7,169 bases of DNA from an uncultured Bacillota bacterium (GTDB lineage: Bacteria; Bacillota; Clostridia; Peptostreptococcales; Anaerovoracaceae). Shown here in pieces: positions 1 to 7,164 of the stretch (positions are counted from its first letter, which is position 1; the number at the start of each line of letters is the position of its first letter). The notes below the pieces were generated by a model that was given only the letters and a program-made list of their open reading frames with translations, searched no databases and was not told where the DNA came from. The DNA is taken from assembly GCA_959606705.1 (NCBI GenBank), contig CAUHLX010000141.1, forward strand, positions 1 to 7,169. Direction: 5' to 3'. Position numbers and translations under genes: made by a program.

Positions 1-1152
1 CAATGTCACGTAACCAAAGCGGGAAAGCTTTCCCGTTGGAAACCCCTTGCCCGGAAGGACTCCGGCCATTTCCCATTCCCGATGAGCCTCATCCTCCAGC
101 ACCTGCTGGAGGTAGAGGAACCCGCCGCATTCCGCGATGCAGGGCAAACCATCCTTCAGAGCTTTTTTCAGCTGGGAACGCAGGGTACGATTTTCCATCA
201 GCTGTTTCCCGTACAGCTCCGGATAACCGCCGCCCAAGAGCAGTCCCGAAAGCCCTTCGGGGAGCTCGCGGTCCTCCAGCGGAGAAAATTCCACCGGCTC
301 GGCTCCCAGAGACTTCAAAAGCTCCAAACTCTCCTGATAATAAAAACAGAACGCTTTGTCCCGCGCCACGCCGATCCGCGGGGGGCCGGAGAGGTTCGGT
401 GTGGGAGAGAACGGCGATTCGACGGCCAGCAGCGCCTCGTCCGCTTCCAGAGGCGGAGCGCTTTCGGCCAATGCCAGCAGTCCCGGCAGGTCCACGCTTT
501 CCGCCAGCTGGCGGCCGATTCGCGCCACTCGTTCTTTCAGATCGGCCACCTCGGCGGCGGTGACCAGCCCCAGATGCCGGCTCTCCAGGCTGCAGTCCGA
601 CAGCTTCGGCAGATAACCGTACACCCGGATTCCGGTTTCCCGCTCCACCGTTTCCTTCAAGGACGGATAGACCATGGGGGAAACCTGATTGAAAATCACC
701 CCGGAAATTCCGCTGTCCCGTCGAAATTCCGCAAAGCCCTTTACCAGAGCGGCCGCGGAAACCGACATGCCCTTTCCGTTGATCAAAAGAACGGCCGGCG
801 TACCGGTGCACCGGGCCAGATGGTAGGCGCTGGCCTCCGTGGAACCCGCGGAAAGGCCATCGTAGTAGCCCATCACGCCTTCCATCACCGCCAGATCGCA
901 ATTACCGGTATTTTTCCATAGCAGCGCCCGCGTCAGGTCCTCTCCCGCAAAGAAGAGATCCAGGTTTCGGGAAGGCGCGCCCACGATTTCCGTGTGAAAC
1001 ATGGGATCGATATAATCCGGTCCGCATTTAAAGGCCGCGGGCCGGAGCCCCTGAGACAGAAACGCGGACAGCAGACCGCAGACCACCGTGGTCTTTCCGG
1101 AACCGCTGCCGGCGGCTCCGATCATGATTCGGGGGATGACTGCCGAAATCAT
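1..1152 (-). CDS. cbiA: Cobyrinate a,c-diamide synthase CbiA (3' end cut by window edge)
   Basis: This cytosolic enzyme uses ATP and glutamine to amidate the a and c carboxylates of cob(II)yrinate in adenosylcobalamin synthesis. The frame opens at ATG 1152 and stays open for 384 codons to the window edge. The family is usually about 450-460 residues, so roughly 70 C-terminal residues are missing, including the expected catalytic His of the amidotransferase domain. The N-terminal dethiobiotin-synthetase-like ATPase domain shows a P-loop GAAGSGSGKTT (residues 12-22), FKCGPDYIDPMFHT (41-54) and EGVMGYYDG (91-99). The class I glutamine amidotransferase domain starts near 258, with GGGYPE (307-312) and the nucleophile Cys342 in AECGG. 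The start overlaps the cbiET stop as ATGA and is preceded by GAAAGAGG (1160-1167) 7 nt upstream. The homologue CfbB (nickel-sirohydrochlorin amidation) is the main alternative, but the adjacent cbiET makes CbiA far likelier. Sequence alone does not separate CbiA from aerobic-route CobB. Confidence 0.95.
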   Translation of the reverse strand, partial: MISAVIPRIMIGAAGSGSGKTTVVCGLLSAFLSQGLRPAAFKCGPDYIDPMFHTEIVGAPSRNLDLFFAGEDLTRALLWKNTGNCDLAVMEGVMGYYDGLSAGSTEASAYHLARCTGTPAVLLINGKGMSVSAAALVKGFAEFRRDSGISGVIFNQVSPMVYPSLKETVERETGIRVYGYLPKLSDCSLESRHLGLVTAAEVADLKERVARIGRQLAESVDLPGLLALAESAPPLEADEALLAVESPFSPTPNLSGPPRIGVARDKAFCFYYQESLELLKSLGAEPVEFSPLEDRELPEGLSGLLLGGGYPELYGKQLMENRTLRSQLKKALKDGLPCIAECGGFLYLQQVLEDEAHREWEMAGVLPGKGFPTGKLSRFGYVTL

Positions 1153-2405
1153 AGCGTCGCCTCTTTCTTACTCTCTTTCGTTCCCGGACCTTTTCCTCCG
1201 ATGACAAATACCGGGTTCTGCCCCATCATCATATAGTAATTTCCGGCCTTCTTTCCTCGGGAAACAGCGGCTTGCACGATTTCCACCTCTTGAAAGCGGA
1301 ATTCCTCCAAAAGCCGGACCGCCTCATAGGCCGTCTCCAAGGCAATGGCCGTCACCACCACCGAGGCGAAGGGGTTTTTATCCAGAATGACGGATAAGAC
1401 CGCTTTCAGCTGTTTTCCGGAGCCGCCGATAAACACCCGATCCGGAGCCGGCAGATCGAGCAGGGCCTCGGGAGCGGCCCCGGCTACGATTTCCAGGTGA
1501 TAGGTTCCGAAGGCCTTCCGGTTGGTCTCGATCAGCTTCAGAGCTTCCTCGCCGCGTTCCACCGCATAAACCTGCCCCTGACGGCAGATCAGTCCCAGCT
1601 CGACGGAAACCGAACCGGTCCCCGCGCCTACGTCCCAGCAGACGTCGTCTTCCGAGGGCGCCAGCATGGAAAGCGCGATGGAGCGGATTTCCCGCTTGGT
1701 CATAGGCACCTCGCCGCGGGTAAACAGAGAGTCTTCCAACCCGTGAACGGAGGATCGTCCGGTAAGCGGCGCCGGATTTTCCACCAGCATGACGGCAAGA
1801 CTGTCAAAGCACCTTCCCGCCAGCTCTGCGGCAGTTCCGGAAACGATCTCTTCCCGGGGATAGGAAAGATTTTGACCGACGTGCACCATCACGTTTCCCA
1901 GTCCCTTATCATTCAATAGCGCGCACAATTCCCCCGCTGTGGTTCCTTCTCCCCCGGTGAGGAGAAACAGCTTGGAATGATTCATGACGCCGTTCACCAC
2001 CCGGGCACTTCTGCCGTGAGCGGAGAGCACCGCCGCATCATCCCAGGAGGTTTTCAAACGAGCGCAGAAATAAGTCAGCGAGCTGATGCCGCACAGAGGA
2101 ACGACTTCGAATTCTTCCGCGGAAAGCAGCTGATACAGCCGTTTCGCCCCGCTGTAAAAGCCCACGTCTCCGGATAGGATCACCGCCGCCGGCTCCGCCA
2201 AGCACGCTCCCCGCAGATATTCCGCGATCTCGTCGGATTTAATCAGACTGCGGCATTCCTTGCCCTCCGTCAGGGCGCCCAAGGAAGACAGCATCCGCGC
2301 CGCGCCCAGGAGACAGCCGCTGTCTGCGATGGCCTGTCTGGCCTCCGCGGTCATGCTTTCCTCGCTGCCCGGACCGACCCCCACCAGGTAAACTCTTTTT
2401 CTCAT
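1149..2405 (-). CDS. cbiET: Fused cobalt-precorrin-7 C5-methyltransferase / cobalt-precorrin-6B C15-methyltransferase (decarboxylating) CbiET
   Basis: This 418-residue bifunctional enzyme has two SAM-dependent domains. The CbiE half (about 1-205) is a tetrapyrrole methylase fold opening with VYLVGVGPG (residues 5-13), with LSGDVGFYSG (77-86) typical of the family. The CbiT half (about 231-410) is a Rossmann methyltransferase with PMTKREIRS (234-242), SAM motif DVGAGTGSVSVE (258-269), VYAVER (279-284) and the closing QNPVF (396-400). CbiT methylates C15 and decarboxylates the C12 acetate; CbiE methylates C5. The aerobic counterpart is CobL, and which route this cell uses cannot be decided from this gene alone. 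I chose ATG 2405 over the in-frame upstream start at 2471. It overlaps the hemL stop as ATGA, has GGAAGGA 9 nt upstream and begins right at the methylase fold, whereas the extra 22 residues look like hemL out-of-frame coding. It ends in an ATGA overlap with cbiA. Confidence 0.95.
   Translation of the reverse strand: MRKRVYLVGVGPGSEESMTAEARQAIADSGCLLGAARMLSSLGALTEGKECRSLIKSDEIAEYLRGACLAEPAAVILSGDVGFYSGAKRLYQLLSAEEFEVVPLCGISSLTYFCARLKTSWDDAAVLSAHGRSARVVNGVMNHSKLFLLTGGEGTTAGELCALLNDKGLGNVMVHVGQNLSYPREEIVSGTAAELAGRCFDSLAVMLVENPAPLTGRSSVHGLEDSLFTRGEVPMTKREIRSIALSMLAPSEDDVCWDVGAGTGSVSVELGLICRQGQVYAVERGEEALKLIETNRKAFGTYHLEIVAGAAPEALLDLPAPDRVFIGGSGKQLKAVLSVILDKNPFASVVVTAIALETAYEAVRLLEEFRFQEVEIVQAAVSRGKKAGNYYMMMGQNPVFVIGGKGPGTKESKKEATL
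1160..1167 (-). promoter_or_regulatory. Ribosome binding site for cbiA within cbiET
   Basis: GAAAGAGG on the minus strand lies 7 nt upstream of ATG 1152, inside the last codons of cbiET. It is weaker than the site before cobA-hemD but well placed. It supports the ATGA-overlap start. Confidence 0.6.
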
Positions 2406-3709
2406 TCCGCGCAATCCTTCCGGAAAAATTCCTCCACGATCTCCAAGGTTTGATCGATCTCCCGGTCGCAATGGGCGTAGGACAGGAACATGGCTTCGAA
2501 CTGTGAGGGAGCCGAATAGATGCCCCGTTCCAAAAGGTGATTGAAATAACGGGAAAACCGCCCCACATCCGCTGTTTTAGCGGAGGTGTAATCGACCACC
2601 GGCCCCGGAGTGAAGAACAGGGAACCCAGAGAACCCACATGATTTACCGTGCAGGAATTTTCTCCTTTGCAATAGCGGGAGGCGATCTCTTCCAATCCGC
2701 CGTACAGCCTCTCTCCCAGACTGTCCAGTTCCTCGTAGACCTCAGGATGGTCCGCCAGCCAATTGAGCTGGCAGAATCCCGCCGCCATGGCCACGGGATT
2801 TCCCGACAGAGTCCCCGCCTGATAAACACTTCCGCTGGGAGCGATCACCTCCATGATCTCCCGCCGGCCGCCATAGGCGCCTACCGGCATTCCCGCGCCG
2901 ATGATCTTGCCGAAGGTGGCCAGGTCCGGCGTCACGCCGAACCGCCCTTCCGCTCCGGAAAGACTGAGACGGAAGCCGGTGATCACTTCGTCAAATATGA
3001 GGACCGTACCATTGGCCGTACAGATTTCACGAAGCTGTTTGAGAAATCCCTCCCGGGGTAAAACCACGCCCATGTTGGCCGCGATGGGCTCTAAAATCAA
3101 GGCAGCGATCTGTCCTTTGTTCTCGTCGAACAGACGTTCCACGCTGTCGAAATCATTGTAGACCGCACTGAGCGTGTCCGCCACACAGCCGGCGGGTACC
3201 CCGGAGCTGTCCGGCAGTCCGCCGGTCATCAAACCGGAGCCGGCCTTGACCAGGAAGGAATCACTATGGCCGTGATAACAGCCTTCAAATTTGAGGACCT
3301 TGCTGCGGCCGGTAAAGCCTCGCGCCGCCCGCAGTGCGCTCATGGTGGCTTCCGTTCCGGAATTGACCATGCGGACCATTTCCACGGAGGGAACCAGTGA
3401 GGTTACCAGCTTCGCCATTTTGACCTCGGCTTCCGTGGCCGCGCCGAAGCTCAGTCCCCCGCTCAGAACCTGTTCCACCGCGTCTCGAATCACCGGATGA
3501 TTGTTTCCCAGAATCATCGGTCCCCAGGAACCGATATAATCGAGGTATTCGTTTCCGTCCACGTCGTAGATCCGGCTGCCATCGGCCCGACGAATGAAAC
3601 GAGGGGTGCCGCCTACCGCCTGGAACGCCCGGACCGGACTGTTGACTCCCCCGGGAATGTACTGCTTTGCTTCTTCGAATAATTTCTTGGAACCCTCTGT
3701 TTTCATCAC
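2402..3709 (-). CDS. hemL: Glutamate-1-semialdehyde 2,1-aminomutase
   Basis: This PLP enzyme isomerises glutamate-1-semialdehyde to 5-aminolevulinate, the last step of the C5 route from glutamyl-tRNA. Its presence implies that a glutamyl-tRNA reductase (HemA) exists elsewhere. The product is 435 residues from GTG 3709, close to the usual 425-435. Family marks are IPGGVNSPVRAF (18-29), NSGTEATMSALRAAR (116-130), CYHGHSDSF (144-152), the PLP-ring aspartate region FDEVITGFR (239-247, Asp240) and the Schiff-base lysine Lys268 in TFGKIIGAGMPVGAYGG. The very strong match to the aminomutase pattern separates it from ordinary class III aminotransferases. GTG 3709 is followed at once by ATG 3706; the purine-rich Shine-Dalgarno at 3719-3729 sits 9 nt from the GTG and 12 nt from the ATG, so the GTG is slightly favoured. 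It lies 36 nt after hemB and overlaps cbiET by 4 nt. Confidence 0.97.
   Translation of the reverse strand: MMKTEGSKKLFEEAKQYIPGGVNSPVRAFQAVGGTPRFIRRADGSRIYDVDGNEYLDYIGSWGPMILGNNHPVIRDAVEQVLSGGLSFGAATEAEVKMAKLVTSLVPSVEMVRMVNSGTEATMSALRAARGFTGRSKVLKFEGCYHGHSDSFLVKAGSGLMTGGLPDSSGVPAGCVADTLSAVYNDFDSVERLFDENKGQIAALILEPIAANMGVVLPREGFLKQLREICTANGTVLIFDEVITGFRLSLSGAEGRFGVTPDLATFGKIIGAGMPVGAYGGRREIMEVIAPSGSVYQAGTLSGNPVAMAAGFCQLNWLADHPEVYEELDSLGERLYGGLEEIASRYCKGENSCTVNHVGSLGSLFFTPGPVVDYTSAKTADVGRFSRYFNHLLERGIYSAPSQFEAMFLSYAHCDREIDQTLEIVEEFFRKDCAE
2415..2421 (-). promoter_or_regulatory. Ribosome binding site for cbiET within hemL
   Basis: GGAAGGA on the minus strand lies 9 nt upstream of ATG 2405, inside the last codons of hemL. 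Together with the ATGA overlap it decides in favour of start 2405 rather than the in-frame candidate at 2471. Confidence 0.65.
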
Positions 3710-3718
3710 TGTGCTGTT

Positions 3719-3729
3719 CTCCCTTCCTC
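3719..3729 (-). promoter_or_regulatory. Ribosome binding site for hemL in the 36-nt hemB-hemL gap
   Basis: The minus-strand stretch GAGGAAGGGAG is the only recognisable element in the longest intergenic gap of the window (3710-3745). It is 9 nt from GTG 3709 and 12 nt from ATG 3706, so it leaves the choice between these adjacent in-frame starts open with a slight lean to GTG. No hairpin with a T-run is seen in the gap. Confidence 0.65.
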
Positions 3730-3745
3730 AGCGTAACGGCTTGCT

Positions 3746-4729
3746 TCAGCCGATTCTTCCTTCCTCGATAAAGCCTGCCAGCTCTTTTGCAAAATAGGTG
3801 AGCAGAATGCTGGCTCCCGCCCGGAAAATACTGACGGTGGATTCGCAGATCATGCTGTCCTCATCGATCCAGCCGTTGGCCGCCGCCGCTTTGATCATGG
3901 CGTATTCCCCGCTGACGGCGTAGGCAGCCACCGGAACGTCCACGCTGTCCGAAACCTGACGAATGATGTCCAGATAAGACAGCGCCGGCTTTACCATGAG
4001 GATATCCGCGCCCTCGTCCAGATCCAGCAGAGCCTCCCGCAGACCTTCCTTGGCATTGTGATAGTCCATTTGATAAGCCTTCCGATCACCAAAGGCCGGG
4101 GCGGAATCCGCCGCTTCCCGGAATGGCCCGTAAAACGCGGAGCTGTATTTTGCCGCGTAGGACATGATGGGAATCTCCTGATAGCCCTTTTCATCCAACA
4201 GCTCCCGCATGGCGCCGATCCGGCCGTCCATCATATCCGAAGGAGCCACCAGCTGCGCGCCGGCTTCCACATGGGACAGCGCCGTCTTGGCGATCAGGGG
4301 AACGGTCTTGTCGTTGTCTACCGTTTCCCCGCAGAGAATGCCGCAGTGTCCGTGAGAGGTGTATTCACACATGCAGACATCAGTGATGCGGAATATTTCC
4401 GGATAGTGTTCTTTGCAGTATCTCACGGCCTTCTGGATGATCCCGTCCTCCGCGTAGGCTCCGCTGCCCTGCTCGTCCTTGTGGTCCGGCAAACCGAAGA
4501 ACATGACCTTGTTGACACCGGCAGCCAGCAGTTCTTCCAGACATTCTCCCATACGGTCCACGGTGTAGCGGTTCTGTCCCGGCATCGAGGAGATTCCTTC
4601 CACCAAGTTTTCCCCCTCTCGAACGAAGATCGGATAGATCAAAGAGGACTTGGAAATCCTGGTTTCCCGGACCATCTCACGCAGGGCCGCGCTGCTTCTC
4701 AATCTTCTGGGACGATACAATAAATCCAT
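3746..4729 (-). CDS. hemB: Delta-aminolevulinic acid dehydratase (porphobilinogen synthase), zinc type
   Basis: This cytosolic enzyme condenses two 5-aminolevulinates to porphobilinogen. It is 327 residues, the normal family length. The catalytic zinc cysteines are visible as Cys119, Cys121 and Cys129 in DVCMCEYTSHGHCGIL, so this is a zinc-dependent form rather than the magnesium/aspartate-rich type. The two active-site lysines are Lys194 (SYAAKYSSAFYGPFR) and the Schiff-base Lys247 (ILMVKPALSYLDIIR). PVAAYAVSGEYAMIKAAA near the C-terminus is also diagnostic. ATG 4729 lies 6 nt after the cobA-hemD stop. Its Shine-Dalgarno AAAGGAG (4739-4745) is written inside the last codons of the upstream gene (Arg-Lys-Glu-stop), 9 nt from the start, which points to translational coupling. 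Its product is the substrate of HemC, encoded two genes upstream. Confidence 0.98.
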   Translation of the reverse strand: MDLLYRPRRLRSSAALREMVRETRISKSSLIYPIFVREGENLVEGISSMPGQNRYTVDRMGECLEELLAAGVNKVMFFGLPDHKDEQGSGAYAEDGIIQKAVRYCKEHYPEIFRITDVCMCEYTSHGHCGILCGETVDNDKTVPLIAKTALSHVEAGAQLVAPSDMMDGRIGAMRELLDEKGYQEIPIMSYAAKYSSAFYGPFREAADSAPAFGDRKAYQMDYHNAKEGLREALLDLDEGADILMVKPALSYLDIIRQVSDSVDVPVAAYAVSGEYAMIKAAAANGWIDEDSMICESTVSIFRAGASILLTYFAKELAGFIEEGRIG

Positions 4730-4735
4730 TTCGCA

Positions 4736-6253
4736 CTACTCCTTTCTCTGCTGCCAATAGGACAGAACACAGTCGGTGAGACTGTCCATGTCAGCCTGTT
4801 TTGCAATATGTGTTTTCATTCCGTATTCCCGGCATTTGGCCGCCGTCTGTTCTCCGATGCAGATGGCCTCCACCGTTCCGTAATTTTCAAGAGGAACGGA
4901 ACGGACAAACCCTTCCACCGTAGAGGCGCTGGTGAAGGCCGCCGTATTTAAGTCTCCGTTGAGAAACAGCTCGGTGACCGAAAAGGGATGGTCCTCTTCT
5001 AAAATAGTATCATAAATCGGCACGTCATCATAGGGCGTTCGGGTCCGTTCCAGTTCGGCCAGGAGCGTGGGGGTTCCCCGCTTTGCCCGGGGGATCAAAA
5101 CCCGTTTTCCTTCGGCACGCTCTGCCAGTTGGGCGCCCAAATGAGATGCGTCGTACACTTCGGGGGTCAAATCCACCAGGATTCCGCGACTCTCGATGGC
5201 TTTTTTCGTGGCACTGCCGATGGCCGCGAATTTCAGACCCGCCAAACAGCGAATATCCAGCCCGGCGGATCGGAGCTTCTCGAAAAATACCGCTGCTCCC
5301 TTGGGACTGGTAAACACGATCCAGCCATAGTCCGAGATCCGTTCAAAGGCCTTGGCGAGCTCCGGCGTTTCCTCGAGGGCTTCCGTGCGGATGGCCGGCA
5401 TTTCCACCACCTCCGCGCCCAGCGCGGAAAGCTTCGCGGTGAGTGCCGAAGCGGAATCCTGCGGACGCGTGACCAGAATGCGCAGTCCGAACAGACTGCG
5501 GTGCTCCATCCACTGAAATTGATCGGCCAGCTGGCAGACCTTGCCGACGATGATGATGGCCGGCGGATGAATGCCTTGCTTGGCGGCGTCCTCGGGGAGG
5601 CGAGATAAGGTGGACACCACCCGTCTTTGAGACGCGGAGGTTCCCCGTTCCAGCACGGCTGCCGGCATCTCCGGATCCATGCCGCCCTCCGTCAGCCCCC
5701 GGCAGATATGAGGCAGCGAGGAAACGCTCATGAGAAAGACCAAGGTACCCTGCGTCTCCGCCAGCGCTTGGAAGTTGACCTCCGGCTTTCCGCTGGTTTT
5801 CGTATGTCCGGTTACGATGTGAACCGAAGAACAGAAATCTCTGTGTGTCACCGGAATCCCGTTATAAGCGGGGACCGCAATCGACGAAGTGACTCCGGGA
5901 ACAATTTCGAAGGGAACCTGATGCTCCGCCAGCAGCTCCAGCTCTTCTCCGCCCCGTCCGAACAGAAAGGGATCGCCGCCTTTCAAACGCACCACCCGCT
6001 TTCCTTCCAGCGCGTGAGCCAGAATCAGACGGTTGATCTCGTGCTGGGGAACCGGATGGTTTCCGGCCCGTTTTCCCACGTCGATCTTCTCCGCCTGGCG
6101 AGGGATCAGAGCCAGCACTCCGGGCCCCACCAGCTTATCGTACAGCACCACCTCCGCCTGAGCGAGAACGGCCTTCCCTTTCAAAGTAAACAGTCCCGCG
6201 TCGCCGGGACCCGCACCCACCAGCCAGACTTTTCCCATTTTTGCTTCCTTCAT
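4736..6253 (-). CDS. cobA-hemD: Fused uroporphyrinogen-III C-methyltransferase (SUMT) / uroporphyrinogen-III synthase
   Basis: This 505-residue protein joins two consecutive activities. The N-terminal SUMT domain (about 8-245) uses SAM to methylate uroporphyrinogen III at C2 and C7, giving precorrin-2. Its marks are VWLVGAGPGDAGL (9-21), RLKGGDPFLFGRGGEE (89-104), VPGVTSSIAVPAYNGIPVTHR (118-138) and GTLVFLMS (169-176). The C-terminal HemD domain (about 256-500) cyclises hydroxymethylbilane with inversion of ring D. HemD sequences are poorly conserved, but RILVTRPQ (258-265), WIVFTSPKGAAVFF (311-324), AAIGSATKKAIESRG (343-357), LIPRAKRG (386-393), AFTSASTVEGF (439-449) and AICIGEQTAAKCREYG (463-478) fit the family. 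The fusion makes the branch-point intermediate and consumes it on one chain. ATG 6253 overlaps the hemC stop as ATGA and has a strong AAAGGAGG 7 nt upstream; an internal ATG at 6238 is also possible. No CysG-type dehydrogenase/chelatase domain is attached. It ends with TAG. Confidence 0.97.
   Translation of the reverse strand: MKEAKMGKVWLVGAGPGDAGLFTLKGKAVLAQAEVVLYDKLVGPGVLALIPRQAEKIDVGKRAGNHPVPQHEINRLILAHALEGKRVVRLKGGDPFLFGRGGEELELLAEHQVPFEIVPGVTSSIAVPAYNGIPVTHRDFCSSVHIVTGHTKTSGKPEVNFQALAETQGTLVFLMSVSSLPHICRGLTEGGMDPEMPAAVLERGTSASQRRVVSTLSRLPEDAAKQGIHPPAIIIVGKVCQLADQFQWMEHRSLFGLRILVTRPQDSASALTAKLSALGAEVVEMPAIRTEALEETPELAKAFERISDYGWIVFTSPKGAAVFFEKLRSAGLDIRCLAGLKFAAIGSATKKAIESRGILVDLTPEVYDASHLGAQLAERAEGKRVLIPRAKRGTPTLLAELERTRTPYDDVPIYDTILEEDHPFSVTELFLNGDLNTAAFTSASTVEGFVRSVPLENYGTVEAICIGEQTAAKCREYGMKTHIAKQADMDSLTDCVLSYWQQRKE
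4739..4745 (-). promoter_or_regulatory. Ribosome binding site for hemB embedded in the cobA-hemD stop region
   Basis: AAAGGAG on the minus strand lies 9 nt before ATG 4729 and encodes most of the C-terminal Arg-Lys-Glu of the upstream protein, directly before its TAG. It confirms the hemB start. Confidence 0.75.
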
Positions 6254-7164
6254 GCCCTGGCCTCCTTTCTCAAGCGGTCCGCCAAACGGCGTCCGAGCTC
6301 TTCCGCATCCTTGACCGGTCCGGAATCGCGCCCGATGAAAGAGCGCTCCTGGTCCTCATCGTAATACAATCCGTCCAATGACAGTTCGTTCCCCGAAATT
6401 CGTGCGTAAGCAGCGATGGGAGAGCTGCAGCCTCCGTCCAGCTCCCGGACAAAGGCCCGTTCCGCCAAAGCCGCCGCGCGGCTGTCCACATCCTCCACCG
6501 CATCCAGATAATCGTGGGATTCTCCCGCGCGGCCTTGGATTGCCAGAATTCCCTGGCCTGCCGCCGGGATCATTTCCTCCGGTGAAAACACGCGGCCAAT
6601 GCGCCCCGCAAGACCCAGACGCACCAACCCGGCCCGCGCCAGCACCAAGGCACAGAAGGTGCCGCTTTCCAGCTTGGACATACGAGTGAGCACATTGCCG
6701 CGGACGCTTTCCACGGTGCTCCCCGGGTAGAGCTTGGCCAGCTGCAGGCTCCGTCTGCGGCTGGAACATCCAAAGGGCTTTGAAAGCGCGGGAACCTGAG
6801 ATGACTCGCCGCTTCCCGAGCCTTCCGGAAAGACCAGAACATCCCGCGGGTCCTCCCGTTTGGAGAACGCCACCAGCGGCAGGTCGGGAGAAACCTCCAT
6901 GGGCAGGTCCTTCAAGCTATGTACGGAAAGATCGATCCGACCGTCTGTCAAGGCCTGATCCAATTCTTTCACAAACAGCCCTTTCCCGCCAATCTGATCC
7001 AATCGGCGGTCCAAAATTTTATCTCCGGTGGTTTTCATGGTGATCAGCTCCACCTTTAATTCGGGATGACGGCTGCGAATCTGCGCCATGATCATCTCAC
7101 TTTGGATCACGGCCAGCTTGCTCTCCCGGCTTCCGATCACAATGGTATTTTTATCTCTGCTCAA
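6250..7164 (-). CDS. hemC: Hydroxymethylbilane synthase (porphobilinogen deaminase); 5' end uncertain at window edge
   Basis: This cytosolic enzyme links four porphobilinogens head to tail into hydroxymethylbilane, using a covalently held dipyrromethane primer. Counting from TTG 7164 gives 304 residues, near the usual ~310. Visible marks are IGSRESKLA (10-18), VHSLKDLP (81-88, with catalytic Asp86), the cofactor-binding arginine segment GCSSRRR (132-138), VRGNVLTRMSKLESG (154-168), PAAGQGILAIQ (200-210) and the dipyrromethane attachment Cys246 in ELDGGCSSPIA. Only 5 nt lie upstream of the TTG and the frame is still open there, so an ATG or Shine-Dalgarno just outside the window could define the real start. 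The N-terminus already has the expected few residues before IGSR, so little if anything is missing. The linker at about 115-127 is Gly/Ser-rich, and the usual GTSSLRR reads GCSSRRR. It ends in an ATGA overlap with cobA-hemD. Confidence 0.95.
   Translation of the reverse strand: MSRDKNTIVIGSRESKLAVIQSEMIMAQIRSRHPELKVELITMKTTGDKILDRRLDQIGGKGLFVKELDQALTDGRIDLSVHSLKDLPMEVSPDLPLVAFSKREDPRDVLVFPEGSGSGESSQVPALSKPFGCSSRRRSLQLAKLYPGSTVESVRGNVLTRMSKLESGTFCALVLARAGLVRLGLAGRIGRVFSPEEMIPAAGQGILAIQGRAGESHDYLDAVEDVDSRAAALAERAFVRELDGGCSSPIAAYARISGNELSLDGLYYDEDQERSFIGRDSGPVKDAEELGRRLADRLRKEARA
6261..6268 (-). promoter_or_regulatory. Strong ribosome binding site for cobA-hemD within the hemC 3' end
   Basis: AAAGGAGG on the minus strand lies 7 nt before ATG 6253. 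It is the best anti-Shine-Dalgarno match in the window and supports the 6253 start over the internal ATG at 6238. It is encoded within the last codons of hemC, so ribosomes finishing hemC could reinitiate here. Confidence 0.8.

Noticed and set aside
89..901. Minus-strand open frame of 270 codons, rich in Gly and Arg.
   Set aside because: It is an out-of-frame shadow of cbiA. The real frame is open from 1152 through position 1 and has clear family motifs; the Gly/Arg-rich composition is typical of a shifted GC-rich frame.
82..921. Plus-strand open frame of 279 codons.
   Set aside because: It lies fully antisense to cbiA, whose minus-strand frame carries the P-loop, GPDY, EGVMG and AECGG motifs. 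The antisense translation shows no recognisable domain.
2239..2640. Minus-strand open frame of 133 codons spanning the hemL/cbiET junction.
   Set aside because: It overlaps two well-supported genes in another frame and has no recognisable content.
3710..3745. Possible regulatory element or terminator between hemB and hemL.
   Set aside because: The gap is only 36 nt. I see a Shine-Dalgarno but no hairpin with a T-run and no promoter-like pair of boxes.
4058..4723. Plus-strand open frame of 221 codons opposite hemB.
   Set aside because: It is antisense to intact hemB and shows no domain or context of its own.
5627..6364. Plus-strand open frame of 245 codons opposite cobA-hemD and the end of hemC.
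   Set aside because: It crosses the hemC/cobA-hemD junction on the opposite strand and has no motif. The codon pattern of the minus-strand genes explains it.
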